DNA from: Lachnospiraceae bacterium
Lineage (GTDB): Bacteria > Bacillota > Clostridia > Lachnospirales > Lachnospiraceae
Length of the DNA: 64,000 nt
Assembly: GCA_016294075.1 (NCBI GenBank)
Contig: JAEDCQ010000006.1
Location: 1 to 64,000, forward strand
Direction: 5' to 3'
The notes beneath the pieces were generated by a model. That model searched no databases and was not told the DNA's origin. It saw only the letters and a list, made by a program, of their open reading frames with translations. The translations under genes were made by a program, and so were the position numbers. Shown here piece by piece: positions 8,625 through 16,754 of the stretch (position 1 is the first letter of the stretch; the number at the start of each line of letters is the position of its first letter).

Positions 8625-8975
8625 CTATTTCCACTCTATAAATTGATAGCTTTCCAATATCTGAAAATATTTTGCCAATCTTTCATAAAGCGGGTTGGCC
8701 TCTTCTTTGAATTTCTCTTCTACCAATTTGCCTAATTCAATTATATTTTTATCGCCATCTAACAGCGGCCATACGAAACTGCCTATTTTATCCAAATGAA
8801 TATGACTTATCTTTGGTTTGTGCAGAAGAATCTGTGCTGCACGATTAAACAGTCCTTTATTTTCTATATCGAGTGTGACAATTCCTTCTTCGTCTGCCGA
8901 CCATGTGATGAACGCCGAACGAACCGGTATTTTTTCCAGATAATTCTGAGAAACAGCTCCATTCTTTTTTTTCAT
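8625..8975 (-). CDS. Stand-alone PqqD-like protein (RiPP recognition element fold)
   Basis: A 116-residue protein with the PqqD pattern: an N-terminal basic stretch, then HIHLDKIGSFVWPLLDG, the helix around IIELGKLVEEKF and a C-terminal FQILESYQFIEWK. PqqD domains bind leader peptides for radical SAM modifying enzymes, but no radical SAM maturase or precursor peptide gene is nearby. The gene starts only nine bases after the OPT transporter gene, so the two are cotranscribed. Many Clostridia carry single PqqD-family proteins of unknown role; I cannot say more than that. Preceded by the end of the OPT gene, with AGGAAA as a possible binding site. Confidence 0.75.
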   Translation of the reverse strand: MKKKNGAVSQNYLEKIPVRSAFITWSADEEGIVTLDIENKGLFNRAAQILLHKPKISHIHLDKIGSFVWPLLDGDKNIIELGKLVEEKFKEEANPLYERLAKYFQILESYQFIEWK

Positions 8976-8984
8976 ATTTTTTTC

Positions 8985-10898
8985 CTATTCACTCTTTTTT
9001 GTCTTTTTCCATACGGAAAATTTAAGTACGGAAAGAATAATCAGAATAAATACAATAATACTTGCAACATTGAATGCTGCTTCACTAAGCGGTAGCTTAC
9101 CTGAAATATCAAGCATACCGTCTATACCGCCTACTGCAAGAAGTGCAAGAAGAATACCAACAAGACCTTCTCCTGCAATCATACCCGAGCAGAAAAGAAT
9201 ACCATCACTGATGATACGTTTCTTTTCTTCTTCCTCTTTTTTCATCTTATCAAATACAAGACGAACAAGGCCGCCTACCATAATGCAGGCATTTAACTGT
9301 ACCGGCAGATATACACCGATTGCAAACGGAAGAACCGGAATACCGAGTATTTCAATAATGATTGCCATAAATACACCTATAAATACAAGGGTCCATGGAA
9401 GATTGCCACCCATTACACCTTCGATAATCATCTTCATCAAGGTAGCCTGAGGAGCTCCCAATTCTTTTGAGCCGAATCCCCATGCCGTATCCAATAAATA
9501 TAATGTTCCTCCGATTGCGAGTGCAGATGCCACAACACCAATCACTTCACCAATCTGCTGTTTTTTCGGAGTTGCACCAAGAAGATAACCTGTCTTTAAA
9601 TCCTGTGAGGTATCACCTGCAATAGCTGCCACGATACAGATAATGGAACCGATTGCTATAGCGCCCTGCATACCGTGAACACCACCATCGCCTGTTACCT
9701 TCAAAATAATAGTTGCAATTAACAGTGTAGCAATCGCCATTCCGGATACCGGGTTATTACTGCTTCCTACCAATCCAACCATTCTGGAAGATACGGTTGC
9801 AAAAAAGAAACCAAATATTACCACAATAATTGCACCTAATAAAGTAACCGGAATTGCCGGAACAAGCCAAACCAAAACAGTACATACTGCAATGCTCAGT
9901 AATACAATCTTCATACTTAAATCCTGTGCCGTACGCGCATTGCCGGCTGCGCCGACCCCCTTCATGCTTTTCATCGCATCCCTGAATGTCCGCACAATTA
10001 AAGGAAGGGATTTAATTAAACTGATGATACCGCCGGCTGCAAGAGCACCCGCACCGATATAACGGATATAAGAACTCCAGATTGCACTCGCACCACCTTC
10101 TGCAAACATCTGTCCGATGGGAACCGTACCGGGATAAAGGGTTAACTGCTCACCAAAAAATACAATAACCGGAATCATTACAAGCCAGCTGAACACACCA
10201 CCTGCAAACATATAAGAAGAAATACGAGGTCCGCAGATATAACCAACGGAAAATACAGCAGGGTAAATCTGTGTTCCGATTTCTCCCGCATATCCCTTTA
10301 CACGTAAAGAAACCTCACTCGGTACTGCCTTAAGTCCGTCAATAATAAACTTAAATGCTGCTGCAAAGCCCATACCGGCAAATACCGTAGAAGCATTTGC
10401 TCCGCCTTCTTCTCCGGCAAGCAATACTTCTGCACATGCCGTTCCTTCCGGATACGGTAAAATACCATGTTCCTTTACAATTAATGCATTTCGAAGCGGA
10501 ACCATAAAAAATACACCCAGTAAACCACCAAGTAAAGCAATTAATGTAATCTCTACAATTCCAGGCTTGTCCATCTTACCCTCGGCTGCCCATAAAAACA
10601 GTGCAGGAAGCGTAAAAATGGCACCTGCTGCCAATGATTCTCCTGCTGAGCCGACCGTCTGTACAAAATTGCTCTCTAAAATGGAATTCTTACGCATAAT
10701 AACACGGATTACTCCCATTGCAATAACGGCTGCAGGAATAGACGCAGAAACAGTCATACCAACACGAAGTCCCAGATATGCGTTTGCTGCACCGAATACA
10801 ACTGCGAGAAGCACACCCATGATAATAGAAGTAACTGTAATTTCAGGGGTTACTTTTTCCGCAGGAATATACGGTTTGAATTGATTTTTTTCGTTCAT
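8985..10898 (-). CDS. OPT family oligopeptide transporter
   Basis: A 637-residue integral membrane protein with about 14-16 hydrophobic segments, the usual length of the prokaryotic OPT/YSL group. Characteristic features are the NAYLGLRVGMTVSASIPAAV start, the loop LPYPEGTACAEVLLAGEEGG, and later GSSNNPVSGM and GDTSQDLKTGYLLGATP. Members import short peptides or metal chelates with protons; the substrate here is not readable. GGAGA lies just upstream of the ATG at 10898. It is the first gene of a two-gene unit with the PqqD-like gene. Confidence 0.95.
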   Translation of the reverse strand: MNEKNQFKPYIPAEKVTPEITVTSIIMGVLLAVVFGAANAYLGLRVGMTVSASIPAAVIAMGVIRVIMRKNSILESNFVQTVGSAGESLAAGAIFTLPALFLWAAEGKMDKPGIVEITLIALLGGLLGVFFMVPLRNALIVKEHGILPYPEGTACAEVLLAGEEGGANASTVFAGMGFAAAFKFIIDGLKAVPSEVSLRVKGYAGEIGTQIYPAVFSVGYICGPRISSYMFAGGVFSWLVMIPVIVFFGEQLTLYPGTVPIGQMFAEGGASAIWSSYIRYIGAGALAAGGIISLIKSLPLIVRTFRDAMKSMKGVGAAGNARTAQDLSMKIVLLSIAVCTVLVWLVPAIPVTLLGAIIVVIFGFFFATVSSRMVGLVGSSNNPVSGMAIATLLIATIILKVTGDGGVHGMQGAIAIGSIICIVAAIAGDTSQDLKTGYLLGATPKKQQIGEVIGVVASALAIGGTLYLLDTAWGFGSKELGAPQATLMKMIIEGVMGGNLPWTLVFIGVFMAIIIEILGIPVLPFAIGVYLPVQLNACIMVGGLVRLVFDKMKKEEEEKKRIISDGILFCSGMIAGEGLVGILLALLAVGGIDGMLDISGKLPLSEAAFNVASIIVFILIILSVLKFSVWKKTKKSE

Positions 10899-10931
10899 AT
10901 TTTCTATCTCCTTCTAAGTCACACTGTTTTA

Positions 10932-10960
10932 ACTATAAAGGAAAAAGCAGTCTTATGCAA
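10932..10960 (-). promoter_or_regulatory. SigA-type promoter of the OPT gene
   Basis: Minus strand: TTGCAT (10955-10960), 17-base spacer, TATAGT (10932-10937). This gives a leader of about 25 bases before the start codon. It lies just downstream of the hairpin that ends the purine operon. Confidence 0.65.
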
Positions 10961-10974
10961 GTATTATTGCCAAA

Positions 10975-11009
10975 AAGAGCGAAGTCATATCACATATGAC
11001 TCCGCTCTT
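10975..11009 (-). terminator. Terminator of the apt-permease operon
   Basis: A 16-bp stem: AAGAGCGAAGTCATAT (10975-10990) pairs with ATATGACTCCGCTCTT (10994-11009), one mismatch, 3-base loop. On the minus strand it ends in TTTTTGG. It lies 22 bases past the permease stop codon. Confidence 0.75.
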
Positions 11010-11031
11010 CTTAATTAAGCTTATCCCTGAT

Positions 11032-12390
11032 TTACAGGAAAATATATTTACATACAAACAGTACTGCAAGCACATACATAAGAGGAGTAATCTTCTTAGC
11101 TTTACCGCAGATTACATTAATAATTACATAAGAGATAACGCCGATTGCGATACCTTCTGAAATGCTGTACATAAGCGGCATAGCAACCAGACATAAATAA
11201 GCAGGAACTGCTTCTGCAACATCCTCGAAATCTACCTTCAAGATAGAAGATACCATTAAGAATCCTACAAAGATTAAAGCCGGAGCTGTTGCAAATCCGG
11301 GAATTGCTGTGAAAATAGGAGCAAAGAAAATTGCCAAAAGGAACAGAAGTCCTGTTACAACAGAAGCAAGACCTGTTCTTGCACCTTCACCAACACCTGC
11401 AGAGCTTTCTACATATGTTGTAGTAGTAGATGTACCTAAAACAGCACCTGCGGAAGTTGCAATCGCATCTGCCAAAAGTGCAGGTCTGATTCTCGGAAGC
11501 TTTTCGTTTTCATCCAGCATACCTGCCTTGGAAGAAACACCGATTAAGGTTCCGATTGTATCAAACATATCTACAAACAGGAAAGAAAGCAAAACAACAA
11601 TGAAATTAAAAATATTAATGCCGTCAAAGTCAGCAGCAAAGCACTGTCCGAAAGTCTTTCCGATTGCTGTAAAATCAGTAAATGCAAAGGTTGGATATAA
11701 TGAATAGAAGCCACCCTCAATATCAACCACATAAATACCTGTTGCCTGTGCCAGCATTCCAAGAACCCATGTTGCAAGAATACCGATTAAGATAGAGCCT
11801 TTAATCCCCTTAATATATAAAATTGCTGTGATAAAAAGACCGATTAAAGCAAGTACCGCACAGATTCCGGATGTATGCCAATTTTCCGTGAAATTAACAT
11901 AAGTAACCAATGTAGAGGAATTGTCAACTACAAGATGAGCACCCTGTAAGCCGATAAACGCAATAAACAAACCGATGCCGGCACCAACTCCCTTTTTCAG
12001 TGAACTGGGAATTGCATCAAATATAGCTTCACGTACTCTGGTAAGTGACAATACAATGAAAATCAAGCCTTCAATAAATACTGCCATTAAGGCTACCTGC
12101 CATGAATAACCCATAACACCGCAGACGGTAAATGCAAAGTATGCATTTAATCCCATACCCGGAGCAAGTGCAAACGGGTAATTTGCAAGTAACGCCATTG
12201 CTAATGTTCCGATAAAGGAAGCAAGACAGGTTGCAATTAAAACGGCTGTTTTATCCATTCCTGCTGCTTCAAGCATAGACGGGTTAACAGCGAGAATATA
12301 TGCCATTGTCATAAATGTGGTAATTCCCGCAACAACTTCTGTTTTTACTGTAGTATTATTTTCTTTTAGTTTAAAAAAATTCTCAATCAT
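11032..12390 (-). CDS. pbuG: NCS2/AzgA-type hypoxanthine/guanine/adenine permease
   Basis: A 452-residue membrane protein with about 13 hydrophobic helices. The opening TEVVAGITTFMTMAYILAVNP and the motifs ALAPGMGLNAYFAFTV, LFVDMFDTIGTLIGV and SSAGVGEGARTGLASV are those of the AzgA branch of the nucleobase permeases (PbuG/PbuO in Bacillus, AdeP/GhxP in E. coli). It should bring purine bases in with protons. The gene starts 12 bases after apt, so uptake and salvage are coupled on one transcript. The symbol reflects the family; the exact base preference is not shown by the sequence. Confidence 0.93.
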   Translation of the reverse strand: MIENFFKLKENNTTVKTEVVAGITTFMTMAYILAVNPSMLEAAGMDKTAVLIATCLASFIGTLAMALLANYPFALAPGMGLNAYFAFTVCGVMGYSWQVALMAVFIEGLIFIVLSLTRVREAIFDAIPSSLKKGVGAGIGLFIAFIGLQGAHLVVDNSSTLVTYVNFTENWHTSGICAVLALIGLFITAILYIKGIKGSILIGILATWVLGMLAQATGIYVVDIEGGFYSLYPTFAFTDFTAIGKTFGQCFAADFDGINIFNFIVVLLSFLFVDMFDTIGTLIGVSSKAGMLDENEKLPRIRPALLADAIATSAGAVLGTSTTTTYVESSAGVGEGARTGLASVVTGLLFLLAIFFAPIFTAIPGFATAPALIFVGFLMVSSILKVDFEDVAEAVPAYLCLVAMPLMYSISEGIAIGVISYVIINVICGKAKKITPLMYVLAVLFVCKYIFL

Positions 12391-12402
12391 ACTTTTACTC
12401 TC

Positions 12403-12927
12403 CTATTTTCCCTCGTAGGTAATAACGGACGCTACATCATACTTCTTAAGCTTGTCCCGTCCCTTTAAACCGGCAAGCTCCATTAAAAAGATAATTTTGA
12501 CAACTTCTCCTCCCAGCTTTTCTACCATTCTCGCACATGCTTCAATTGTGCCGCCTGTTGCAATCAGGTCATCTACCAATACAACCTTCTGCCCCGGAAG
12601 GATAGCATCCTTATGCATCTCGACTTCTGCACTTCCATACTCAAGATCATATGATACCGATATGGTCTCACAGGGAAGTTTGCCCTTCTTACGAGCAGGT
12701 ACAAACGGTTTGCCAAGCGCATAAGCAATCGGTACGCCGAAGATAAATCCTCTGGATTCTGTTCCGACGATTACATCAAACTGCACACCATCCAACAGCT
12801 TGATTAAGGAATCAATAGCCAATTTCAGTCCGTCTGCATCCTGCAATACACTCGTAACATCACGGAATATGATTCCCTCTTCCGGAAAATCCGGAATGCT
12901 TCTCACATACTCTTCAATTTTCTTCAC
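12403..12927 (-). CDS. apt: Adenine phosphoribosyltransferase
   Basis: A 174-residue type I phosphoribosyltransferase, standard length. It converts adenine plus PRPP to AMP in purine salvage. The PRPP-binding motif is VVLVDDLIATGGTIEAC (~118-134); the start IRSIPDFPEEGIIFRD is written here as VRSIPDFPEEGIIFRDVT, typical of Apt, and TESRGFIFG forms the base-side loop. GGGGG lies ten bases before the start. First gene of a two-gene operon with the purine permease. Confidence 0.97.
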   Translation of the reverse strand: MKKIEEYVRSIPDFPEEGIIFRDVTSVLQDADGLKLAIDSLIKLLDGVQFDVIVGTESRGFIFGVPIAYALGKPFVPARKKGKLPCETISVSYDLEYGSAEVEMHKDAILPGQKVVLVDDLIATGGTIEACARMVEKLGGEVVKIIFLMELAGLKGRDKLKKYDVASVITYEGK

Positions 12928-13144
12928 TATCGAACCCCCTTTCCTTATAGAATGCTTTGTCTGTACCCGACCAATTTATGGCAATATAAAACTGCCTTGT
13001 TGGACAAGAAATAACCGTCTTTTATTATAGCACGCATTTCCTGTATTTAACAATCCTAATTTATGATTAACCAGCCTTAAAAGGTAAATTCATTTTATAT
13101 CCTGCCATTTTGGAAAAAATATGTAATGAAAGGAGTTTAATATT
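12928..13144. other. apt leader region
   Basis: Holds the apt promoter and a leader of about 90 bases with a small GGCA/TGCC stem. I looked for a purine riboswitch core and did not find one. The plus-strand end (about 13126-13144) carries AAAGGAG, the binding site of the broken cupin gene. Confidence 0.5.
13024..13053 (-). promoter_or_regulatory. SigA-type promoter of apt
   Basis: Minus strand: TTGTTA (13048-13053), 18-base spacer, TATAAT (13024-13029) preceded by TGC (extended -10 style). Transcription would start near 13017, leaving about 90 bases of leader. Confidence 0.6.
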
Positions 13145-13367
13145 ATGGATAGAGAATTTTCAAAAAGAATACTACTGATTTTGGATTAATTCCAAATTTA
13201 AAATTTTCATTTGCAGATACCCACATGACTTTAAAGCCCGGCGGATGGTCCCGTGAAATAACCAGTAGAGAATTACCGGTTGATGAAACCCTGAAAAAGA
13301 AGTTTATATTGTTGACGGCGGTGATCCCGGTACTATCGAATCGCAAACGGTTCTCATACATTATTAA
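13145..13367 (+). pseudogene. Remnant of an oxalate-decarboxylase-like cupin gene
   Basis: Begins with a good AAAGGAG site and ATG, reads MDREFSK, then hits a stop after 15 codons. In the next frame it continues TDFGLIPNLKFSFADTHMTL, then KPGGWSREITSRELPV, which is the start of OxdC/YoaN-type bicupins. After about 46 more residues a second frame change leads into VDGGDPGTIESQTVLIHY and a stop; that tail is not part of the usual cupin sequence. The metal-binding histidines lie in the part that is missing. The gene is dead: a one-base slip in an A run, then an internal deletion or fusion. Confidence 0.75.
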
Positions 13368-13381
13368 TCTCCTCGCGTAGA

Positions 13382-13449
13382 CCGACCGCTCCGTGCTTCG
13401 CACTCCCGCGGTCGTCCCATTCATAACTCCGCGCGTTGCGCTCCGTTAT
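13382..13449. repeat. Two tandem hairpins with the same design
   Basis: Hairpin 1: CGACCGC (13383-13389) with GCGGTCG (13408-13414), inner stem GTGC/GCAC around a TTC loop, with TCC on both sides of the inner stem. Hairpin 2: ATAAC (13423-13427) with GTTAT (13445-13449), inner stem GCGC/GCGC around GTT, again with TCC on both sides. The block is clearly richer in G+C than its surroundings and lies between a dead gene and the regulator's terminator. Confidence 0.6.
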
Positions 13450-13472
13450 TCATGTCCGGACGCTCGTAAAAT

Positions 13473-13533
13473 AAAAGCGCAAATATAAGCACTTACGAAA
13501 ATAAATTTTCGATGTGTTTATATTTGCGCTTTT
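13473..13533 (-). terminator. Strong terminator of the response-regulator operon
   Basis: A 20-bp stem (13473-13492 with 13514-13533) with one G:T pair and a 21-base loop, flanked by A and T runs on both sides so it can work in either direction. It begins three bases after the regulator's stop codon. Confidence 0.8.
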
Positions 13534-13536
13534 GCT

Positions 13537-14220
13537 TTACTCGCTGTCTACGCTCAATTTGTACCCCATTCCCCAGATAGTTTTGATGAGGTCTCCTTTT
13601 TCACCCATTTTGCTACGAAGCTTTTTCACGTGGGTATCTATCGTACGGGCATCTCCGAAATAATCGTAATTCCAGACATGGTTCAATATTTTTTCTCGGG
13701 AAAGAGCAATGCCCTTATTCTCAACAAAATAGGTCAGCAGTTCAAATTCTTTATAGCTTAAATCAATGTTTTCTCCATCAATGGTAACGCAGTGTGCTGC
13801 CTTATCAATCCGGATTCCGCCGGCAGATAATACCTGCTCAGATTCTGACAGGCTGGTACGGCGCAGGATAGCTTCTACCCTCGCCACCAGAACCTTGGGG
13901 CTGAAGGGTTTTGTAATATACTCATCTACCCCCAGCTCAAAGCCTAACAGTTCATCACGTTCTTCGGATTTGGCAGTCAGCATGATTACAGGCACTTTTG
14001 AAAAGCGGCGTATTTCCTTGCATACCTGCCATCCGTCCATCTTCGGCATCATAACGTCCAAAATAATAAGCGCAATATCCTTCTGCTCGAAAAATTTGTC
14101 AAGTGCCATGCTGCCGTCCGAAGCTTCTATAACCTGATAACCGCTCTTTTTTAAGAAATCGCCCACAAGCTTCCGCATACGTGATTCATCATCCACTACA
14201 AGAATTTTTAACTGTTCCAT
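13537..14220 (-). CDS. OmpR/PhoB-family response regulator
   Basis: A 227-residue two-domain regulator. The receiver domain (1-115) has acidic residues D10/D11, phospho-acceptor Asp55 in LIILDVMMPK, Thr in MLTAKS and Lys in YITKPF. The C-terminal winged helix (~130-225) shows LSYKEFELLTYFVENKG, NYDYFGDARTIDTHVKKLR and WGMGYKL. ATG at 14220 is chosen because GGAAGGG lies nine bases upstream; an ATG at 14238 has no site. It ends an operon that starts with the PilZ gene. No kinase gene adjoins it; the kinase at 1172-2701 is the only candidate in the window. Confidence 0.96.
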   Translation of the reverse strand: MEQLKILVVDDESRMRKLVGDFLKKSGYQVIEASDGSMALDKFFEQKDIALIILDVMMPKMDGWQVCKEIRRFSKVPVIMLTAKSEERDELLGFELGVDEYITKPFSPKVLVARVEAILRRTSLSESEQVLSAGGIRIDKAAHCVTIDGENIDLSYKEFELLTYFVENKGIALSREKILNHVWNYDYFGDARTIDTHVKKLRSKMGEKGDLIKTIWGMGYKLSVDSE

Positions 14221-14242
14221 AAAACCATACCCTTCCATAAAC

Positions 14243-14806
14243 TTAGTAGGATGATATACCCAGTTCTCTCTCTTTTTCCCTCACAATATTTTCACGCTCT
14301 GTCAGTTCTTCCTCCCACTCGGAATATTCGTTGATAATCGCGTTACGGTAATTCAATATATTTGCATTATTACCGGTCAGAGCGATAATAAACAATGCCA
14401 GAACAAGCATAAAAAGAATTACATTACCCAATATGGAATAGTGCAGCTTCTTTGTCCCCTGATCCGGTTTTCTCTTTTCCTGCCTTCTGGCAGGCTTTTC
14501 TTCCGTTTTATAATGATTATTATATATCTGGTAAAGCGGAATCGGCATAATTTTATCTCTTGGAACACCCAGAGTTATCATTCGTTTCTGAAGACGTTTA
14601 AGATAATTATACCCTATCGGAGTCCGAAACAATTTCTTTTCCAATGTTGCCTGATATACATTCAGAATTGCTTCACCGCTATAGTGCTCCATTTTTTTAT
14701 CCATATATTGAATTATACTTAACTCCTGATTGGCAAGCGTCACATCTTCCGCATCACCAAACAGATACCCGTTTACGGTATATTGTTCTCTGGTTTCCTG
14801 TTCCAT
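14243..14806 (-). CDS. Conserved-looking single-pass membrane protein, unknown
   Basis: A 187-residue protein I do not recognise. Residues 1-95 are soluble and mixed charge; 96-120 are very basic; one hydrophobic helix covers ~125-145 (ILGNVILFMLVLALFIIAL). The last 40 residues are acidic/basic with a heptad-like look (WEEELTERENIVREKERE), so probably a short coiled coil outside the membrane. By the positive-inside rule the N-terminal domain is cytosolic. It lies between the PilZ gene (21-base gap) and the response-regulator gene (22-base gap), which suggests a link to that signalling unit. Confidence 0.75.
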   Translation of the reverse strand: MEQETREQYTVNGYLFGDAEDVTLANQELSIIQYMDKKMEHYSGEAILNVYQATLEKKLFRTPIGYNYLKRLQKRMITLGVPRDKIMPIPLYQIYNNHYKTEEKPARRQEKRKPDQGTKKLHYSILGNVILFMLVLALFIIALTGNNANILNYRNAIINEYSEWEEELTERENIVREKERELGISSY

Positions 14807-14827
14807 ATCCGTTTCCTGTTTAATACC

Positions 14828-15499
14828 CTATTTTTTTAACGGTATCGTTGTCCCTACTGTTCTGGAAGCTTTCAGTTTTTCACGTTGTTTGTCATTTACA
14901 TATTTTACAATTGCCGGGCTCTCTTGATTAAGTTTGCACCCATATAAAACCTTTCCATCTTCCATAACAGCTTTACGCACAATAATCGCACTCAGGCTGA
15001 ATTTGACACGGGCATCCGTATCGTGAAATGTAATGTGCGAAATGGTTCCGGGTTCGACATCCATATCCTTATGAAAAATAAACGAAATACCGGATACACT
15101 GATATCCTTTACCATTACCTCATATGCCTGATGGTTAAGACCAATCTGAGCAATCCCGTCAAGTCCCAGCCAGACTCTTACTGCCGTACGACGGTTTATC
15201 TGTCTTCCCTCGGTTTTACAAATCATTTTATGATGAATCTTCTCGTCAGCCGTTTTTACATTCAAAATTTCAACATTGATAAATTCATATACCTTCTGGT
15301 CAGAGGCATTCGCAACATGAAGACGTATAACAAGTCCTTTCGTCCTGAACCCCACAAGCTTATCATCACGATAGACGGGTTCTGACAAAATGCCGTTTTC
15401 TGCCGGTTCTTCCACTACAGTATCAAATGATAATGTCTGACTACCGATGCCTACTAATATTGTAATTTTTGAACCGATTTCAACCTCATGTAAATACAT
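14828..15499 (-). CDS. PilZ-domain protein (YcgR-like), probable c-di-GMP receptor
   Basis: A 223-residue protein. The N-terminal half (~1-95) is a beta-rich domain of the YcgR N-terminal type. The PilZ domain follows, with the c-di-GMP-binding RxxxR in NRRTAVRVWLG (~107-117) and DISVSGISF (~140), matching the D/NxSxxG signature. Both motifs look intact, so ligand binding is likely. I chose the ATG at 15499; a possible upstream start at 15541 adds a basic stretch with no family match. It fits with the HD-GYP phosphodiesterase 11 kb away. First gene of the PilZ/membrane protein/regulator operon. Confidence 0.88.
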   Translation of the reverse strand: MYLHEVEIGSKITILVGIGSQTLSFDTVVEEPAENGILSEPVYRDDKLVGFRTKGLVIRLHVANASDQKVYEFINVEILNVKTADEKIHHKMICKTEGRQINRRTAVRVWLGLDGIAQIGLNHQAYEVMVKDISVSGISFIFHKDMDVEPGTISHITFHDTDARVKFSLSAIIVRKAVMEDGKVLYGCKLNQESPAIVKYVNDKQREKLKASRTVGTTIPLKK

Positions 15500-15612
15500 A
15501 ATATTAACTTTGCCTTTCCACCCTCTGCATTTGTACTTCAAAACTTAAAATGTTTTTTCACATACTTTGCATTATAACACATAAATTGTACTCTTGAAAA
15601 TACAAAATCAAT

Positions 15613-16626
15613 TTATTCTTTTTCCTTCCAATACAAGCTCTTTTGTTTTTCATCCAAAGCCGTTACAAATCTTCTCTTATGAATCAGAAATGTTTCCAAT
15701 TCCGTCAGGATATGATAAAAAATAACTCTTGTTTCCATTTCCTCCTGTGTACTTGGAAGAGCCTGCTGTTTAATCTCATTAACCATATTTTCCAGCCGCT
15801 CTATCTGTTCCGTTGGCGAATTGGTCTCAATGATATGGTCTGCCAGATAAAGCATATAATCGGCAATCATTTCCGCCTGCACGGAACGGCTTCTGATTTT
15901 TCTCATTTCATAATGTAAATCATGTAACACATTGCACTGCTCTAAACGCATTTCAAAGTAGTCCATATAATAAACCGTATGAGCATGAAATGTGTTTCCC
16001 TCGTACTCGCAGGCATCTGCAATATGCTTTTTCAGCTGCATTTCCAAATCACGGATATCCTTCCAAACATCCGCTTTTATTTCCTGTTTCATAAGATATG
16101 ACGCCAGCTCCCTGCAAATCATCTGTAATTTTTCTTCTACATCACAGATACTTGCTACCAACTTCTTTTTTCGTCGTTTATTATAAGAAAAAAGATTCAC
16201 AAAAAATGCAACCGCGGTTCCTATCAAAACAAGAAGGAACTCATTTGTAATAAATGAAACCGTAAAATCCCGCGAAATCAAAAAATGCGTACCGATAACG
16301 GCATTAACGGAAATCGTACTTTTAAAGCCCAGCATTTCCGAAATAATAACCAGAAAAAATATATAAATTCCGTATATTTCCCATTGGCTGGCTGAGTTAG
16401 AAAACAAGAGCAGCGATAACACAACGGCAATCAAAAAGGTAATAATTCTTGCAATGGAAAGCTTTACGGTTTCCCACTTGGTCGTTACAATCGTAAGCAG
16501 TGCAATAATTCCCGCGGAAGCTGCATTTTGAAGCTGCAGAGTCTGCGCAATCAGCATGGCGGCACTGCTTCCCAACGCAATCTTAAGTGAAAGAATAAGT
16601 ATTTTTTTATTCAGTTTCAGTTCCAT
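15613..16626 (-). CDS. Aromatic acid exporter family (ArAE-like) membrane protein
   Basis: A 337-residue protein with six N-terminal hydrophobic helices (~8-165) and a cytosolic helical C-terminal half rich in Met, Glu and Tyr. The first part (GSSAAMLIAQTLQLQNAASAGIIALLTIVTTKWETVKLS) and the C-terminal MDYFEMRLEQCNVL region match ArAE_1/ArAE_1_C proteins. These are thought to export aromatic acids; the true substrate is unknown. ATG at 16626 is preceded by AGAGGTG; the longer frame to 16746 only translates the tmRNA-derived repeat. Confidence 0.85.
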   Translation of the reverse strand: MELKLNKKILILSLKIALGSSAAMLIAQTLQLQNAASAGIIALLTIVTTKWETVKLSIARIITFLIAVVLSLLLFSNSASQWEIYGIYIFFLVIISEMLGFKSTISVNAVIGTHFLISRDFTVSFITNEFLLVLIGTAVAFFVNLFSYNKRRKKKLVASICDVEEKLQMICRELASYLMKQEIKADVWKDIRDLEMQLKKHIADACEYEGNTFHAHTVYYMDYFEMRLEQCNVLHDLHYEMRKIRSRSVQAEMIADYMLYLADHIIETNSPTEQIERLENMVNEIKQQALPSTQEEMETRVIFYHILTELETFLIHKRRFVTALDEKQKSLYWKEKE

Positions 16627-16654
16627 CGTGCACCTCTTTTCCAATAAATGATAT

Positions 16655-16693
16655 AAAAAAGGGCGTTCTAAGCCATTATGGCCTTGGACACCC
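16655..16693 (-). terminator. Terminator next to the distal tmRNA 3'-end copy
   Basis: GGGCGTTCTAAGCCAT (16661-16676) pairs with ATGGCCTTGGACACCC (16678-16693) with mismatches, followed on the minus strand by six Ts. It lies eight bases past the duplicated tmRNA 3' end at 16701-16754. It may be the original tmRNA terminator, displaced when the islet was inserted (inference). Confidence 0.65.
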
Positions 16694-16700
16694 TTTGAAG

Positions 16701-16754
16701 TAGTGGACCAGACGGGAGTCGAACCCGTGTCCGAAGCCCCATTCACTGTACTTC
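16701..16754 (-). repeat. 54-bp copy of the tmRNA 3' end (att-like direct repeat, distal)
   Basis: Identical over 54 bases to 18239-18292, i.e. the acceptor arm, T arm and adjoining stem of tmRNA, but with no tmRNA body beside it. The match stops abruptly at both ends. Exact copies of a tmRNA 3' end are the usual mark left by site-specific integration, so this is a probable attL/attR-type site. Confidence 0.85.

Noticed and set aside
12928..13060. Purine riboswitch before apt
   Set aside because: The leader lacks the conserved purine-aptamer core and its three-stem layout; only a small GGCA/TGCC stem is seen.
16627..16746. N-terminal extension of the aromatic-acid-exporter-like protein
   Set aside because: It only translates the terminator and the tmRNA-derived repeat; AGAGGTG marks the start at 16626.
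16701..16754. A second tRNA or tmRNA gene, from the T-arm-like sequence
   Set aside because: Only the 3' 54 bases are present; no acceptor 5' half or tag region lies beside it. It is a repeat of the tmRNA end.
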